From contig JABXNX010000102.1 in NCBI GenBank assembly GCA_014843695.1, positions 1 through 64,000 on the forward strand: a DNA stretch of 64,000 nt. The letters are read 5' to 3'. Below, one piece after another: positions 55,437 through 64,000 of this stretch. Below the pieces are notes generated by a model. That model did not search any database and was not told the origin of the DNA. It saw only the letters and a list, made by a program, of their open reading frames with translations. A program made the position numbers and the translations under genes. Within the stretch, counting starts at the first letter, position 1; every line of letters begins with the position of its first letter. The stretch comes from Archivesica marissinica (taxonomy: Eukaryota; Mollusca; Bivalvia; Venerida; Vesicomyidae).

Positions 55437-56885
55437 CACCTTTCGTGCGTCCCTCACAATTCTTAAAATTAGTAAACGGAAATCTGCGCGTTCGGTATGA
55501 TGCTGGGCAATGGAACTGTAGAGGACGCGGACATAAATAAGGAGATAATGTTTCGACAATTCACACCATTTAACCTATGTTGAATTTCTTAACACACGTT
55601 AAGATTAGCGAAACACGATATGAAAATATATTGAACACATGTGTGATTCCAGATGTGGACGTGCCGGTGCCATGGTAAAAATGACCCATCATGAAATTAC
55701 TGTATTGATGCGGTCGACGGTGTAAAAATGATAACAAAAAATCGATGACAATCCTGTAAACATTGTTTGTAGGCTGACTTAGCAAGGTTTTCAGCGAAAT
55801 AAAATTGATATTTGATTTGCTGACTGGGTATATGAGTATACATTGACCGCCAGGAGTGGTATTCCCAGAGCTACTATACTCATATACCCTGTCAAAAAAA
55901 ACAAATAACATTGAATATATTATCAAATTGCTGTATGTATCTACTCGTAATTAAATATATAGGCCTACTGGCATCACCTTGTATCGCGGCACAAAATGAT
56001 CATATCAATAATGTGTACATTAAAACAATTGCCTCAAAATTAACTTTATCCTTTCAGTTGCTTAATTACAAAATATTGTCCTAATGTTCGCACAACAACA
56101 ATTACTCTGTCATAATGTTTTCATTTGTTTATTTTGTTATTTTCGTAGGGCATGTTTGACCTTGGTTCAAAAAACTACTTCCTGTTGTATCGCGTCATCC
56201 ATGTTTTTCCAATTATTGTCATAACTATTGGGGTCCCGATAAGTGTTCTTTATACAAATGTTACTTAATAATATATTTAGCAGCTTTAAATGCGTAGCAC
56301 ATATTTTAACGTGTAGCAGTTTAGCAAAACAATTATAACTGAACTGTGTACTGTTTTTAAGTTTATTCTTGTGGTAGGTAGTATGGACATCTGAACACCC
56401 TGTCACCTCACAATGATCTGACACTAGTGCAGAATCTGACGTGTGTAGAGTGATTACATACACTGAATTTACCCCAAGTCAGTATGCAAATTGCAGTTGT
56501 GGACATATTTATGCAAACTATGTCCAAATTAAGACAAATATAAATTTATTATATTTTTGTGATTTTCTACAAGTTCTGTTAGGGTCTCAAAATGTTATGC
56601 CCATATTTTGAATCGTAATATTTACATATTTTGAGATTTACTATTTCCATTAACAAAATATAGTAGTAAATAAGTAGTATAACTATTATATTTCGTACTT
56701 GAAAATAGATTTATTGACACATTTTTCTCTCTTTTTTTAATAGAGGGGGGTGTCCTAGGATAGAGGTACACGACCTTTGGTAGCTTATGGATAAAATGTC
56801 AAGTTCCCGTGGTATAATGTACTATATAAGTGTTACGGGGATGGTAAATCATGTGAACTAACAAATGTGACGTGTTTCGTTTCAG
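55437..56885. other. Intron, mostly unique AT-rich DNA
   Basis: Right part of the intron between exons 2 and 3 of the cysteine-rich gene. It holds the hairpin at 55821-55894. A 118-codon minus-strand frame at 55570-55926 spans that hairpin and shows no recognised domain. Confidence 0.45.
55821..55894. repeat. Long hairpin, 20-bp arms
   Basis: TGACTGGGTATATGAGTATA and TATACTCATATACCCTGTCA are inverted complements with one mismatch, separated by 34 bp. Confidence 0.85.
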
Positions 56886-56957
56886 CGGGTGAAGTATGTG
56901 ATGACAGGGATGGCAGTGCGACATGCTACGGTAGCTCATCAAAGAAATATTGTTCCG
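56886..56957 (+). CDS. Putative secreted cysteine-rich protein, exon 3
   Basis: A 72-nt exon after GTTTCGTTTCAG (AG at 56884-56885), phase 1 at both ends, 5.7 kb downstream of exon 2. In the phase set by exon 2 it reads GEVCDDRDGSATCYGSSSKK and then YCS, adding three cysteines. The donor G|GTAAGT at 56958 is the first of about ten copies in a 73-bp tandem array. If this intron were retained, the frame would stop 15 codons later. No further exon was found to the right within the window, so the model is partial at its 3' end. Confidence 0.5.
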
Positions 56958-57625
56958 GTAAGTACAGTACAATGTATGTAAACCGACTGGTCGCCGGCCC
57001 ATAGGAAGAGGACGGGTTAAAGTATGCCCCGGTAAGTACAGGCAATATCTGTAAACCGACTGGTCACTGGACCATAGGAAGATGACGGGTTAAAGTCTGT
57101 CCCGGTAAGTACAGGCAATAACTGTAAACCGACTGGTCAATGGACAATAGGAAGAGGACGGATTGATGCCTGTACCGGTAAGTACAGTGTAATGTATGTA
57201 AACCGACTGGTCACCGGCTCATAGGAAGAGGACGGACTGAAACCTGTCCCGGTAAGTACAGGCAATATCTGTAAACCGACTGGTCACTGGACAATAGGAA
57301 GATGACGGGTTAAAGTCTGTCCCGGTAAGTACAGGCAATATCTGTAAACCGACTGGTCACTGGACAATAGGAAGATGACGGGTTAAAGTCTGTCCCGGTA
57401 AGTACAGTGTAATGTATGTAAACCGACTGGTCACCGGCTCATAGGAAGAGGACGGATTGAAACCTGTCCCGGTAAGTACAGGCAATATCAGTAAACCGAC
57501 TTGTCACTGGACAATAGGAAGATGACGGGTTAAAGTATGTCCCGGTAAGTACAGTGTAATGTATGTAAACCGACTGGTCACCGCACCATAAGAAGAGGAG
57601 AGATTCAAGCCTGTCCTGGTAAGAA
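56957..57625 (+). repeat. 73-bp array repeating a splice donor
   Basis: GGTAAGTACAG recurs at about 56957, 57031, 57104, 57177, 57251, 57324, 57397, 57471 and 57544, with a weaker GGTAAGAACAG at 57618. Between them lies GTAAACCGACTGGTCACTGG and a GGAAGA-GACGG word. The first copy is the proposed exon 3 donor. Confidence 0.93.
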
Positions 57626-58055
57626 CAGTGCAGTGTCAAAGATGAACGCTGGTAATCGCTGCTGAACGCTGATCTGAAAATTAAGTTTTGAACATGCACA
57701 CACGTTTTCCTCGAGTCGAGAGTTCTCCAACGTTTAAATTTAAAGATTAGAGAACGCTGGATAACGTTCATCGCACGTTGTTATAACGTTCACCGAACTT
57801 GACACGTGTTCTGCTATCGCTACCCAGTCGGTATCCTAGCGTTATTAATCGTTCACAACAGTTTGATTTTCAGTGAACGAGGCTCACTGGCGACCCGTCA
57901 GTGTCCACTGAACGCACCCCTAGCACACGCAGCGTACGAATAACGTCACTTGAACGTTAGCACACTGAACACACTCCTTAGAACAATATTTGAATGGTCA
58001 CTTACATTAACTTTGGATGGTCAAACCTGTGTAGAATCGAAACACGTACACAGCC
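57626..58055. other. Unique region rich in GAACG/CGTTC
   Basis: Contains about a dozen GAACG or CGTTC words, including several AACGTT palindromes, between 57640 and 57970. No frame or clear period. Confidence 0.5.
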
Positions 58056-58057
58056 TA

Positions 58058-58362
58058 GCGGATCAGTAGTTGACACACTGGAATCCAATCCCAGGGCTCG
58101 CAGGTTCGATCTCCTGCTATATCATACTAAAATGATTAGTATGATAGTCTTTTGGATGAGACATTAAATCGAGGTCTCCTGGCGGTGATTTTTACACCAT
58201 ACACGTAAAAGAACCAGAGTATACTCTGAAATGTAACTCTGCCTGTATCGTTGCACTATCCTCCAAAATGAATGATCGTTCGCTGCTTGATGAGTAATGG
58301 GTCTCTGTCTGTAGCATTGCACTATCCTCCAAAAGTAGTGTTCGTTCGCTGCTTGATGAGGC
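58058..58362 (+). mobile_element. Diverged tRNA-headed SINE with duplicated 3' end
   Basis: The head has GCAGGTTCGATCTCCTG and a body with ATTAAATCGAGGTCTCCTGG and GTAAAAGAACCAGAGTA. The 3' segment GCACTATCCTCCAAAA followed by GTTCGCTGCTTGATGAG is present twice in tandem (about 58250-58292 and 58317-58360). Its tail differs from family A. Confidence 0.65.
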
Positions 58363-58930
58363 ATGTACATGTACACGTCTTCTTCTCTCGATGGTACACA
58401 ACCCTCACACGATCATCCATGACTTCCCCCACGGCAACCACTCCGATCTCTACTTGATCATCTCAACCGATATACGATCTCAGCTTGACCAACCCGACCG
58501 ACCTCTGTTCGATCTCTAGATACCCGAGCTTGACGCGACCAGATCGATCTGGTCGTATTGGGAAGTGATCGGGTATTACTATAATGACGATACTAATAAA
58601 GACTTTACGAGAGAACTCATCTAACAAAAGTTAACAAAAGTTAATCTACCACGAGGCCCTCAACATATATACAAATCAAATTCAATCAAAAGATAGAACT
58701 ATAAGTGAAAATGCTGAATGTTTATCTGTGGATTGTTAGATTTGGTAAAGCTCGTGCGCAAAAACAGTGCAGCACGTCATTCAGTCACGTGTATCACTCT
58801 GAACGATTGTACGAGGAACGCCACACTACCCATCCCTCGCAACCATGTCCGGCCATTAAGTACACTTTAGAATTATATAACGAGCAACGCCCGACCGTCA
58901 ATACGATATAAGAGCAGTTGACAAAGGATT
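58363..58930. other. Unique region with a long palindrome
   Basis: Rich in CGATC/GATCT words around 58400-58510 and holds a 20-bp perfect palindrome at 58536-58555. A 68-codon frame at 58705-58911 has no recognised motif. No supported gene. Confidence 0.4.
58536..58555. repeat. Perfect 20-bp palindrome within a longer hairpin
   Basis: CGACCAGATCGATCTGGTCG equals its own reverse complement. An outer pair ATACCCGA / TCGGGTAT flanks it about 6 and 13 bp away. Confidence 0.9.
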
Positions 58931-58931
58931 G

Positions 58932-59152
58932 GCGTCCGCGTTCGATCCCCCGTCTGACCCTAATAAAATTAACAGTCTTTCAGATGGGACGTTAAACCGA
59001 GGTCTCGTGTCGGTGCTTTACATCGTGCACGTAAAAGAACCAGATAAGACTCTGGGATGGGTCTCTCTCTGTATCATGCACTATCCTCCAAAATCTAAAA
59101 TGACTAATCTCTTCAGGAGGCGTCGCTCATATGGGCAATCGGTAGCGAGTAG
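58932..59152 (+). mobile_element. tRNA-headed SINE, copy 8 (family A), truncated
   Basis: Begins at the B box (GCGTTCGATCCCCCGTCTGA) and lacks the A-box half. The body is nearly intact and ends at GGGCAATCGGTAGCGAGTAG without the AATAAA tail. Confidence 0.85.
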
Positions 59153-59890
59153 CAAGGTAGATCGGCTGGCTCACGATTGTTTTGAGGATGGTCAAATTTT
59201 CTCGCGACATCTTGCCGACTTCTCACGTCCTTCAGGGCATACTGAATACCACCTAAGTCTTATATCAGAGCCTGTCAACTACCCCAAGACCTTTCACGGC
59301 AGACTCATTTTCGCAGTGTTGTGAATATTTAAAAAAGTATAATTTTATTTATTTTACAAATGATTGTGAAACAAGCTCTAACAACTTATATCAATCACTC
59401 TCGTTGGCACGGATGAAAGCGTATTTGTTGTAATTCGTATGGGAGGAAACCGGAATACCCCGACCATCTCACAAGCTTCTGAATGATTGAACCCGGTTTA
59501 CATTCGTGAGAAGCAGTAGTAAACCCGTCTCTTTGCTTGTTTGGTATACGCGTCTCTTTGGATGTAAACAAACGGGCGCCATTTTGAATACGATTTATAG
59601 TAACTCATTTGCATATAAGGTAATATAAGTAGGTCACGCGCGTGCGCGTATATTTTTAGCATAGAGCCTATTGATGACGTATCGCGCAACTACCGAGCTC
59701 CGTGTACGAAGGCGTATGTCCATCTCGGACGATCTAGTAACAGCGTCTCTACGCGGCGTCCATTTTGGATGACCTCACGATTAAGTTATGTCTGGGCTTA
59801 TCAGATAATGTACATCTTATAATTCGAACATAATGCGACATATGTACGCTAAATGACCATTACATATCCAGAGCGTTAACATCGTCACAT
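59153..59890. other. Unique DNA, CpG-rich toward the right
   Basis: Contains GCGCCATTTTGAA (59576-59588) and GGCGTCCATTTTGGAT (59755-59770), which resemble YY1-type CCAT sites, and a CGCGCGTGCGCG stretch near 59637. No coding region recognised. Confidence 0.35.
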
Positions 59891-59920
59891 AAAAATGTTC
59901 TTCGAAGACACTAGAGTACG

Positions 59921-60188
59921 TCAGAATAATCGGTACTTGGTGGCCCCGCCACGTACCCTGATGACACTCTCCACCCTACGTCTCATGCTTCCAGTCGGAT
60001 CTGTTCTCGGGTCAATAACATCCATGCAGAGCCGCTTCCAACTGGTCTGTACTTGGGGGTTCCGTACCTACATTCTCCGCCCACACACGGATTCAGATCC
60101 GGGCTTACCGCTGGCCGGGGTAGAGTTGTCACTGCATCGGCCCTCATGAAATCCACTACGGTATGTGAGGCCTGGCGCTGTCGTCCAT
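59921..60188 (-). pseudogene. Tc1/mariner-type transposase remnant (C-terminal part)
   Basis: Three minus-strand frames in order give MDDSARPH (compare the family's HDNARPH with the second catalytic Asp), then TTLPRPAVSPDLNP (compare LPWPAxSPDLNPIE just before the catalytic Glu), then SMRRRVESVIRVRGGATKY before a stop. These are hallmark segments of Tc1-like DDE transposases, which cut and paste DNA transposons. The frames are broken by stops and at least two frameshifts, and the IE after SPDLNP is lost. The element is therefore inactive. No terminal inverted repeats were identified nearby. Confidence 0.7.
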
Positions 60189-61139
60189 GTACCGAGGTCG
60201 TGTAGCGAGTGGATGGTTGTCGCGGGACAGCGTAGAAATCTGTATAATTCGACGTAGCTCGGCGAGACCGATCCGACGATATCTTTCCTTTATTTATACG
60301 GCGAGTAGTTTTCGAGATATCGCGGATTAAAGATGTTATATATCCTTAAAGTCCCGAAACTGAAAATGAAATAAATATTTAAACGTAAGTAACGTAACTA
60401 TACGTTAGTTCTAATATACGCGTATCGACGTCACGAGTCCGACGCTACCCTTCATTTTGATCTATCATTAGTCGATATATCTATAATACTGATTATCTCC
60501 CTTTAATCGTAACTAAGTTTGAAGAAAAATGAACTTTCGAGGACACTGGCCTTGTTTGGTATCGTCGGAAAGATCTCGAAGAGACAATGACGAATCCGCG
60601 ACTCAATTAATGGTCCGACCTCATACCGGAAGTAGTGATCCGAAAAACCGGAAGTACCGATATAAATTCGTTATATAAGCTTTATTATAGGTCTATCTAT
60701 CCGGGGGTTTCGATAATCGTACTAAACGATTATACGTTCCACGCCTACGATTTTCAAAATGGAGGATAAAAATGGCGGGAAAACACTATCTCGCTTATTA
60801 ATGGTCCATTCGACTCGGGGTGTGTCGCTCCATTTATGTCCGTATCTACCCTTAATTCTAATTACGTAGCTAATGTCCGTACACAATTACCTCCCTCTAC
60901 ACATTCTCATTATACCGATAAAATGATTATATTTATTATCGTCATTTCGATCGTAAGATGTTGATGGCCGCGATGCTCTATTATATAATTCGTATAGGTA
61001 CCTAAATATCGTTACACTATGGCATCCGATACTTAAGTCGCAAAGGACTGAGCGTGTTGATAGATTCCGGAATATTGCATCAGTCAGTCGTTGGCGTCAC
61101 GAAATCATGCCCAGACACGTATAGACCTATCCTATAAAT
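60189..61139. other. CpG-rich unique region
   Basis: Dense in CG dinucleotides (TCGA, CGAT, ACGT) although AT-rich. It holds AATGGCGGGAAAA at 60771-60783, which combines a YY1-like ATGGCGG with an E2F-like GGCGGGAAA. No coding frame recognised. It could be promoter-like DNA, but no gene start is visible. Confidence 0.35.
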
Positions 61140-61330
61140 GACCTACGTTACTATAAATAGAAAACTAGTTGGAACAGGCTGTTTATATTCATCCAATCAG
61201 AACGTATTTCTATAAATAACAATGACATACGTTACTATAAATAGAAAACTAGTTAGAACCGGTATTGCTATTTATCCAAGGAGAGCGTATTGCTATAAAT
61301 AACAATTACCTACGTTACTATAAATAACTT
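61140..61330. repeat. 84-bp tandem duplication, about 2.2 copies
   Basis: TACGTTACTATAAATA starts units at 61144, 61228 and 61311 (83-84 bp apart). Units also share AAAACTAGTT and GCTATAAATAACA-type words. Confidence 0.85.
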
Positions 61331-61676
61331 ATTTCTATGTCTATGTACGTGAGCACGTGCGTATGTGTGCGCGTGCGTGGTTGTAAAGTTGCCGCTGTTT
61401 GCAGAATGCCCCGTGTGTCACCTCAAACATCCTCAATCTGAATACAATCGCCAGTACATCAAAGTTATCAACATCGCCATCATATTAAGCAGGCATATCT
61501 GTATTTAATCTTCATTATAAGCGCTGACCCCAGGGGGTTAGAGCCAGTCATGAGACAATCCTAGCGTAATTTACATACATACTTGTAAAAAAGAAATATA
61601 ATTTTTGATAATGCGCCATTGGGACTATTTCTGGGTGAATTGGCAACCACCGAAAACCTCACGTCATTTACGCGTT
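61331..61676. other. Unique DNA
   Basis: A short alternating purine-pyrimidine stretch (GTGCGTATGTGTGCGCGTGC) lies at about 61358-61380. Nothing else recognised. Confidence 0.4.
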
Positions 61677-61677
61677 A

Positions 61678-61951
61678 TGTAGTACAGTGGTCAACACGCT
61701 GGATTGGTAATCCATGGATCGCAGGTTCGATCCCCCGTCTGACCCTAATAAAATTAACGGTATTTCAGATGGGACGTTAAACCGAGGTCTCGTGTCGGTG
61801 TTTTACACAATGCACGTAAAAGAACCATATCAGCCTCTGGATTGGGTCTCAGTCTGTATCATCGCACTATCCTCCAAAATGACTAATCTCTTCAGGAGGC
61901 TTCGCTCATATGGGCAACCGCTGGCGACGATAAATAAACGTAAAGAACACA
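61678..61951 (+). mobile_element. tRNA-headed SINE, copy 9 (family A), near full length
   Basis: Head TACAGTGGTCAACACGCTGG and GCAGGTTCGATCCCCCGTCT, full body, and 3' end GGGCAACCGCTGGCGACGAT followed by AATAAACGTAAAGAACAC. Confidence 0.88.
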
Positions 61952-62084
61952 AAATTAGATATTGTATTCCAGCACACGATTTATGCATATCCTCATCCAC
62001 AGTACTATATTATAATATTGCACTGCTTTTAATAGTCTGCTTTCTAAATCCTATATATAAATTTACGAAGGTCTCAAATGTATG

Positions 62085-64000
62085 TATGTTCACCATATCT
62101 ACATACATTACTACAAGATATACTCACACTATCTCACAATATCTACATACATTGCTACAAGATATACACACTGTCTCACCATATATACATACATTACTAC
62201 AAGATACACACACTATCTCACCATATCTACATATATTACAACAATATAAATCCACTATCTCACCATATATACATACATTACTAATAGATATATACACTAT
62301 CTCACTATATCTACATTCATTACTACCCATATATACATTCATTACTACAAGATCTACACACTATCTCACCATATCTACGTATATTACACCAATATAAATC
62401 CACTATCTCACCATATCTACATATATTACAACAATATAAATCCACTATCTCACCATATATACATACATTACTAATAGATATATACACTATCTCACTATAT
62501 CTACATTCATTACTACGAGATCTACAAACTATTTCACCATATATACATTCATTACTACAAGATCTACACACAATATCACCATATCTACATACATTACTAC
62601 AAGATATACACACTATATCACCATATCTACGTACAATACTACAAGATATACACACTATATCACCATATCTACGTACATTACTACAAGATATACGCACTAT
62701 CGCACCATATCTACATACATTACTACAATAAATACACACTGTCTCACCATATCTACATACATTACTACAAAGAAATTATTCACTATCTCAACATATCTAC
62801 GTACATTACTACAAGATATATACACTATCGCACCATATATACATTCATTACTACAAGATATACACACTATATCACCATATCTACATATATTACTACAAGA
62901 TATACACACTATCGCACCATATCTACGTACATTACTACCATATATACACATTATCTCACCATATCTATGTACATTACTACAAGATATACACACCATATCA
63001 ACATACATTACTACAAGATATACACACCATATCACCATATCTACATAGATTACTACAAGATATACACACTATCTCAACATATCTATATACAGTACTACAA
63101 TATATATCCACTATCTCACCATATCTACATACATTACTACAATATATACACACTATATCACCATATCTACGTATATTACAACAATATACATCCACTATCT
63201 CACCATATCTACATACATTTCTACAAGATATACACACTAGCTCACCATATATACGTACATTGCTACTAAATATACACACTATCTCACCAAATCTACGTAC
63301 ATTACTACAAGATATATTCACTATCTCACAATATTTACATACATTACTACAAGATATACACAGTATCTCACCATATCTACCTACATTACTACAAGAAATT
63401 ATTCACTATCTCACCATATATACATTCATTACTACAAGATCTACACACTATATCACCATATCTACATACATTACTACAAGATATACACAGTATCTCACCA
63501 TATCTACATACATTACTACAAGAAATGATTCACTATCTCACCATATATACATTCATTACTACAAGATCTACACAGTATCTCACCATATCTACATACATTA
63601 CTACAAGAAATTATTCACTATCTCACCATATATACATTCATTACTACAAGATATACACACTATATCACCATATCTACGTACAATACTACAAGATATACAC
63701 ACTATATCACCATATCTACGTACATTACTACAAGATATACGCACTATCGCACCATATCTACATACATTACTACAATAAATACACACTGTCTCACCATATC
63801 TACATACATTACTACAAAGAAATTATTCACTATCTCAACATATCTACGTACATTACTACAAGATATATACACTATCGCACCATATATACATTCATTACTA
63901 CAAGATATACACACTATATCACCATATCTACATATATTACTACAAGATATCACACTATCGCCCATATCTACGTACATTACTACCATATATACTGTCGATA
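62085..64000. repeat. 42-bp satellite array, about 45 units, open at the right edge
   Basis: Units of about 42 bp with CACCATATCTACATACATTA and CTACAAGATATACACACTAT. Because 42 is 14 codons, by-product frames stay open on both strands. The array continues past the window. Confidence 0.95.

Noticed and set aside
55570..55926. 118-codon minus-strand frame in the intron
   Set aside because: It spans a hairpin, shows no domain, and has no splice or poly(A) support.
59895..60149. 84-codon plus-strand frame
   Set aside because: It is the antisense shadow of the Tc1-type transposase remnant on the minus strand.
61714..62397. 227-codon plus-strand frame
   Set aside because: It joins a SINE body to the 42-mer array and has no independent coding evidence.

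Overview
This is eukaryotic DNA, most likely from a lophotrochozoan and plausibly a marine bivalve or other mollusc. That is inferred from spliced genes with very long introns, AT-rich sequence, many tRNA-headed SINEs, small MITE-like elements, a degraded LINE end and a Tc1-type transposase remnant. No bacterial-style gene organisation is visible. Roughly two thirds of the window is tandem repeat, in at least a dozen unrelated families with units of 2 to 84 bp. Nearly all long open frames are by-products of these arrays, especially those whose unit is a multiple of 3 (30, 42, 45 bp).

The left two thirds (1-41.2 kb) holds one + strand gene for a Rab-like small GTPase. I recognise five exons, joined in consistent phase: interswitch (12640-12700), switch II/G3 (16112-16250), G4 (17980-18087), G5 (18958-19077) and a long terminal exon ending in a polybasic stretch and CCFQ (40891-41169), with AATAAA 25 bp after the stop. 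The P-loop exon is not visible and probably lies left of the window. Almost every intron holds its own satellite: a 37-mer (over 11 kb) and a 38-mer upstream, a 45-mer (2.2 kb), a TTAGGG-containing 35-mer (1.6 kb), then a 19 kb 22-mer plus a 39-mer in the 21.8 kb last intron.

From 41.2 to 50.1 kb lie SINEs, a 1.36 kb AC microsatellite, a small array of tRNA B-box sequence, a 56-mer array and two MITE-like elements. From 50.16 to 56.96 kb three exons that agree in phase suggest a small secreted cysteine-rich protein: a signal-peptide exon and two short cysteine exons, all joined in phase 1. The intron after the second exon opens with about 110 units of a 30-mer, most containing the estrogen-response-element consensus GGTCAnnnTGACC. 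The third exon's splice donor is itself the first unit of a 73-bp array that repeats the donor about ten times.

From 57.6 to 62 kb the DNA is mostly non-repetitive and CpG-rich on its right side, with SINE copies, a Tc1-type transposase remnant and YY1/E2F-like motifs. From 62.1 kb to the right edge runs a 42-mer array.

The most notable themes are a GTPase gene stretched over at least 28.5 kb by unrelated satellites, arrays that begin at or within about 25 bp of splice donors, and arrays that multiply a functional-looking motif (ERE palindrome, 5' splice site, B box).
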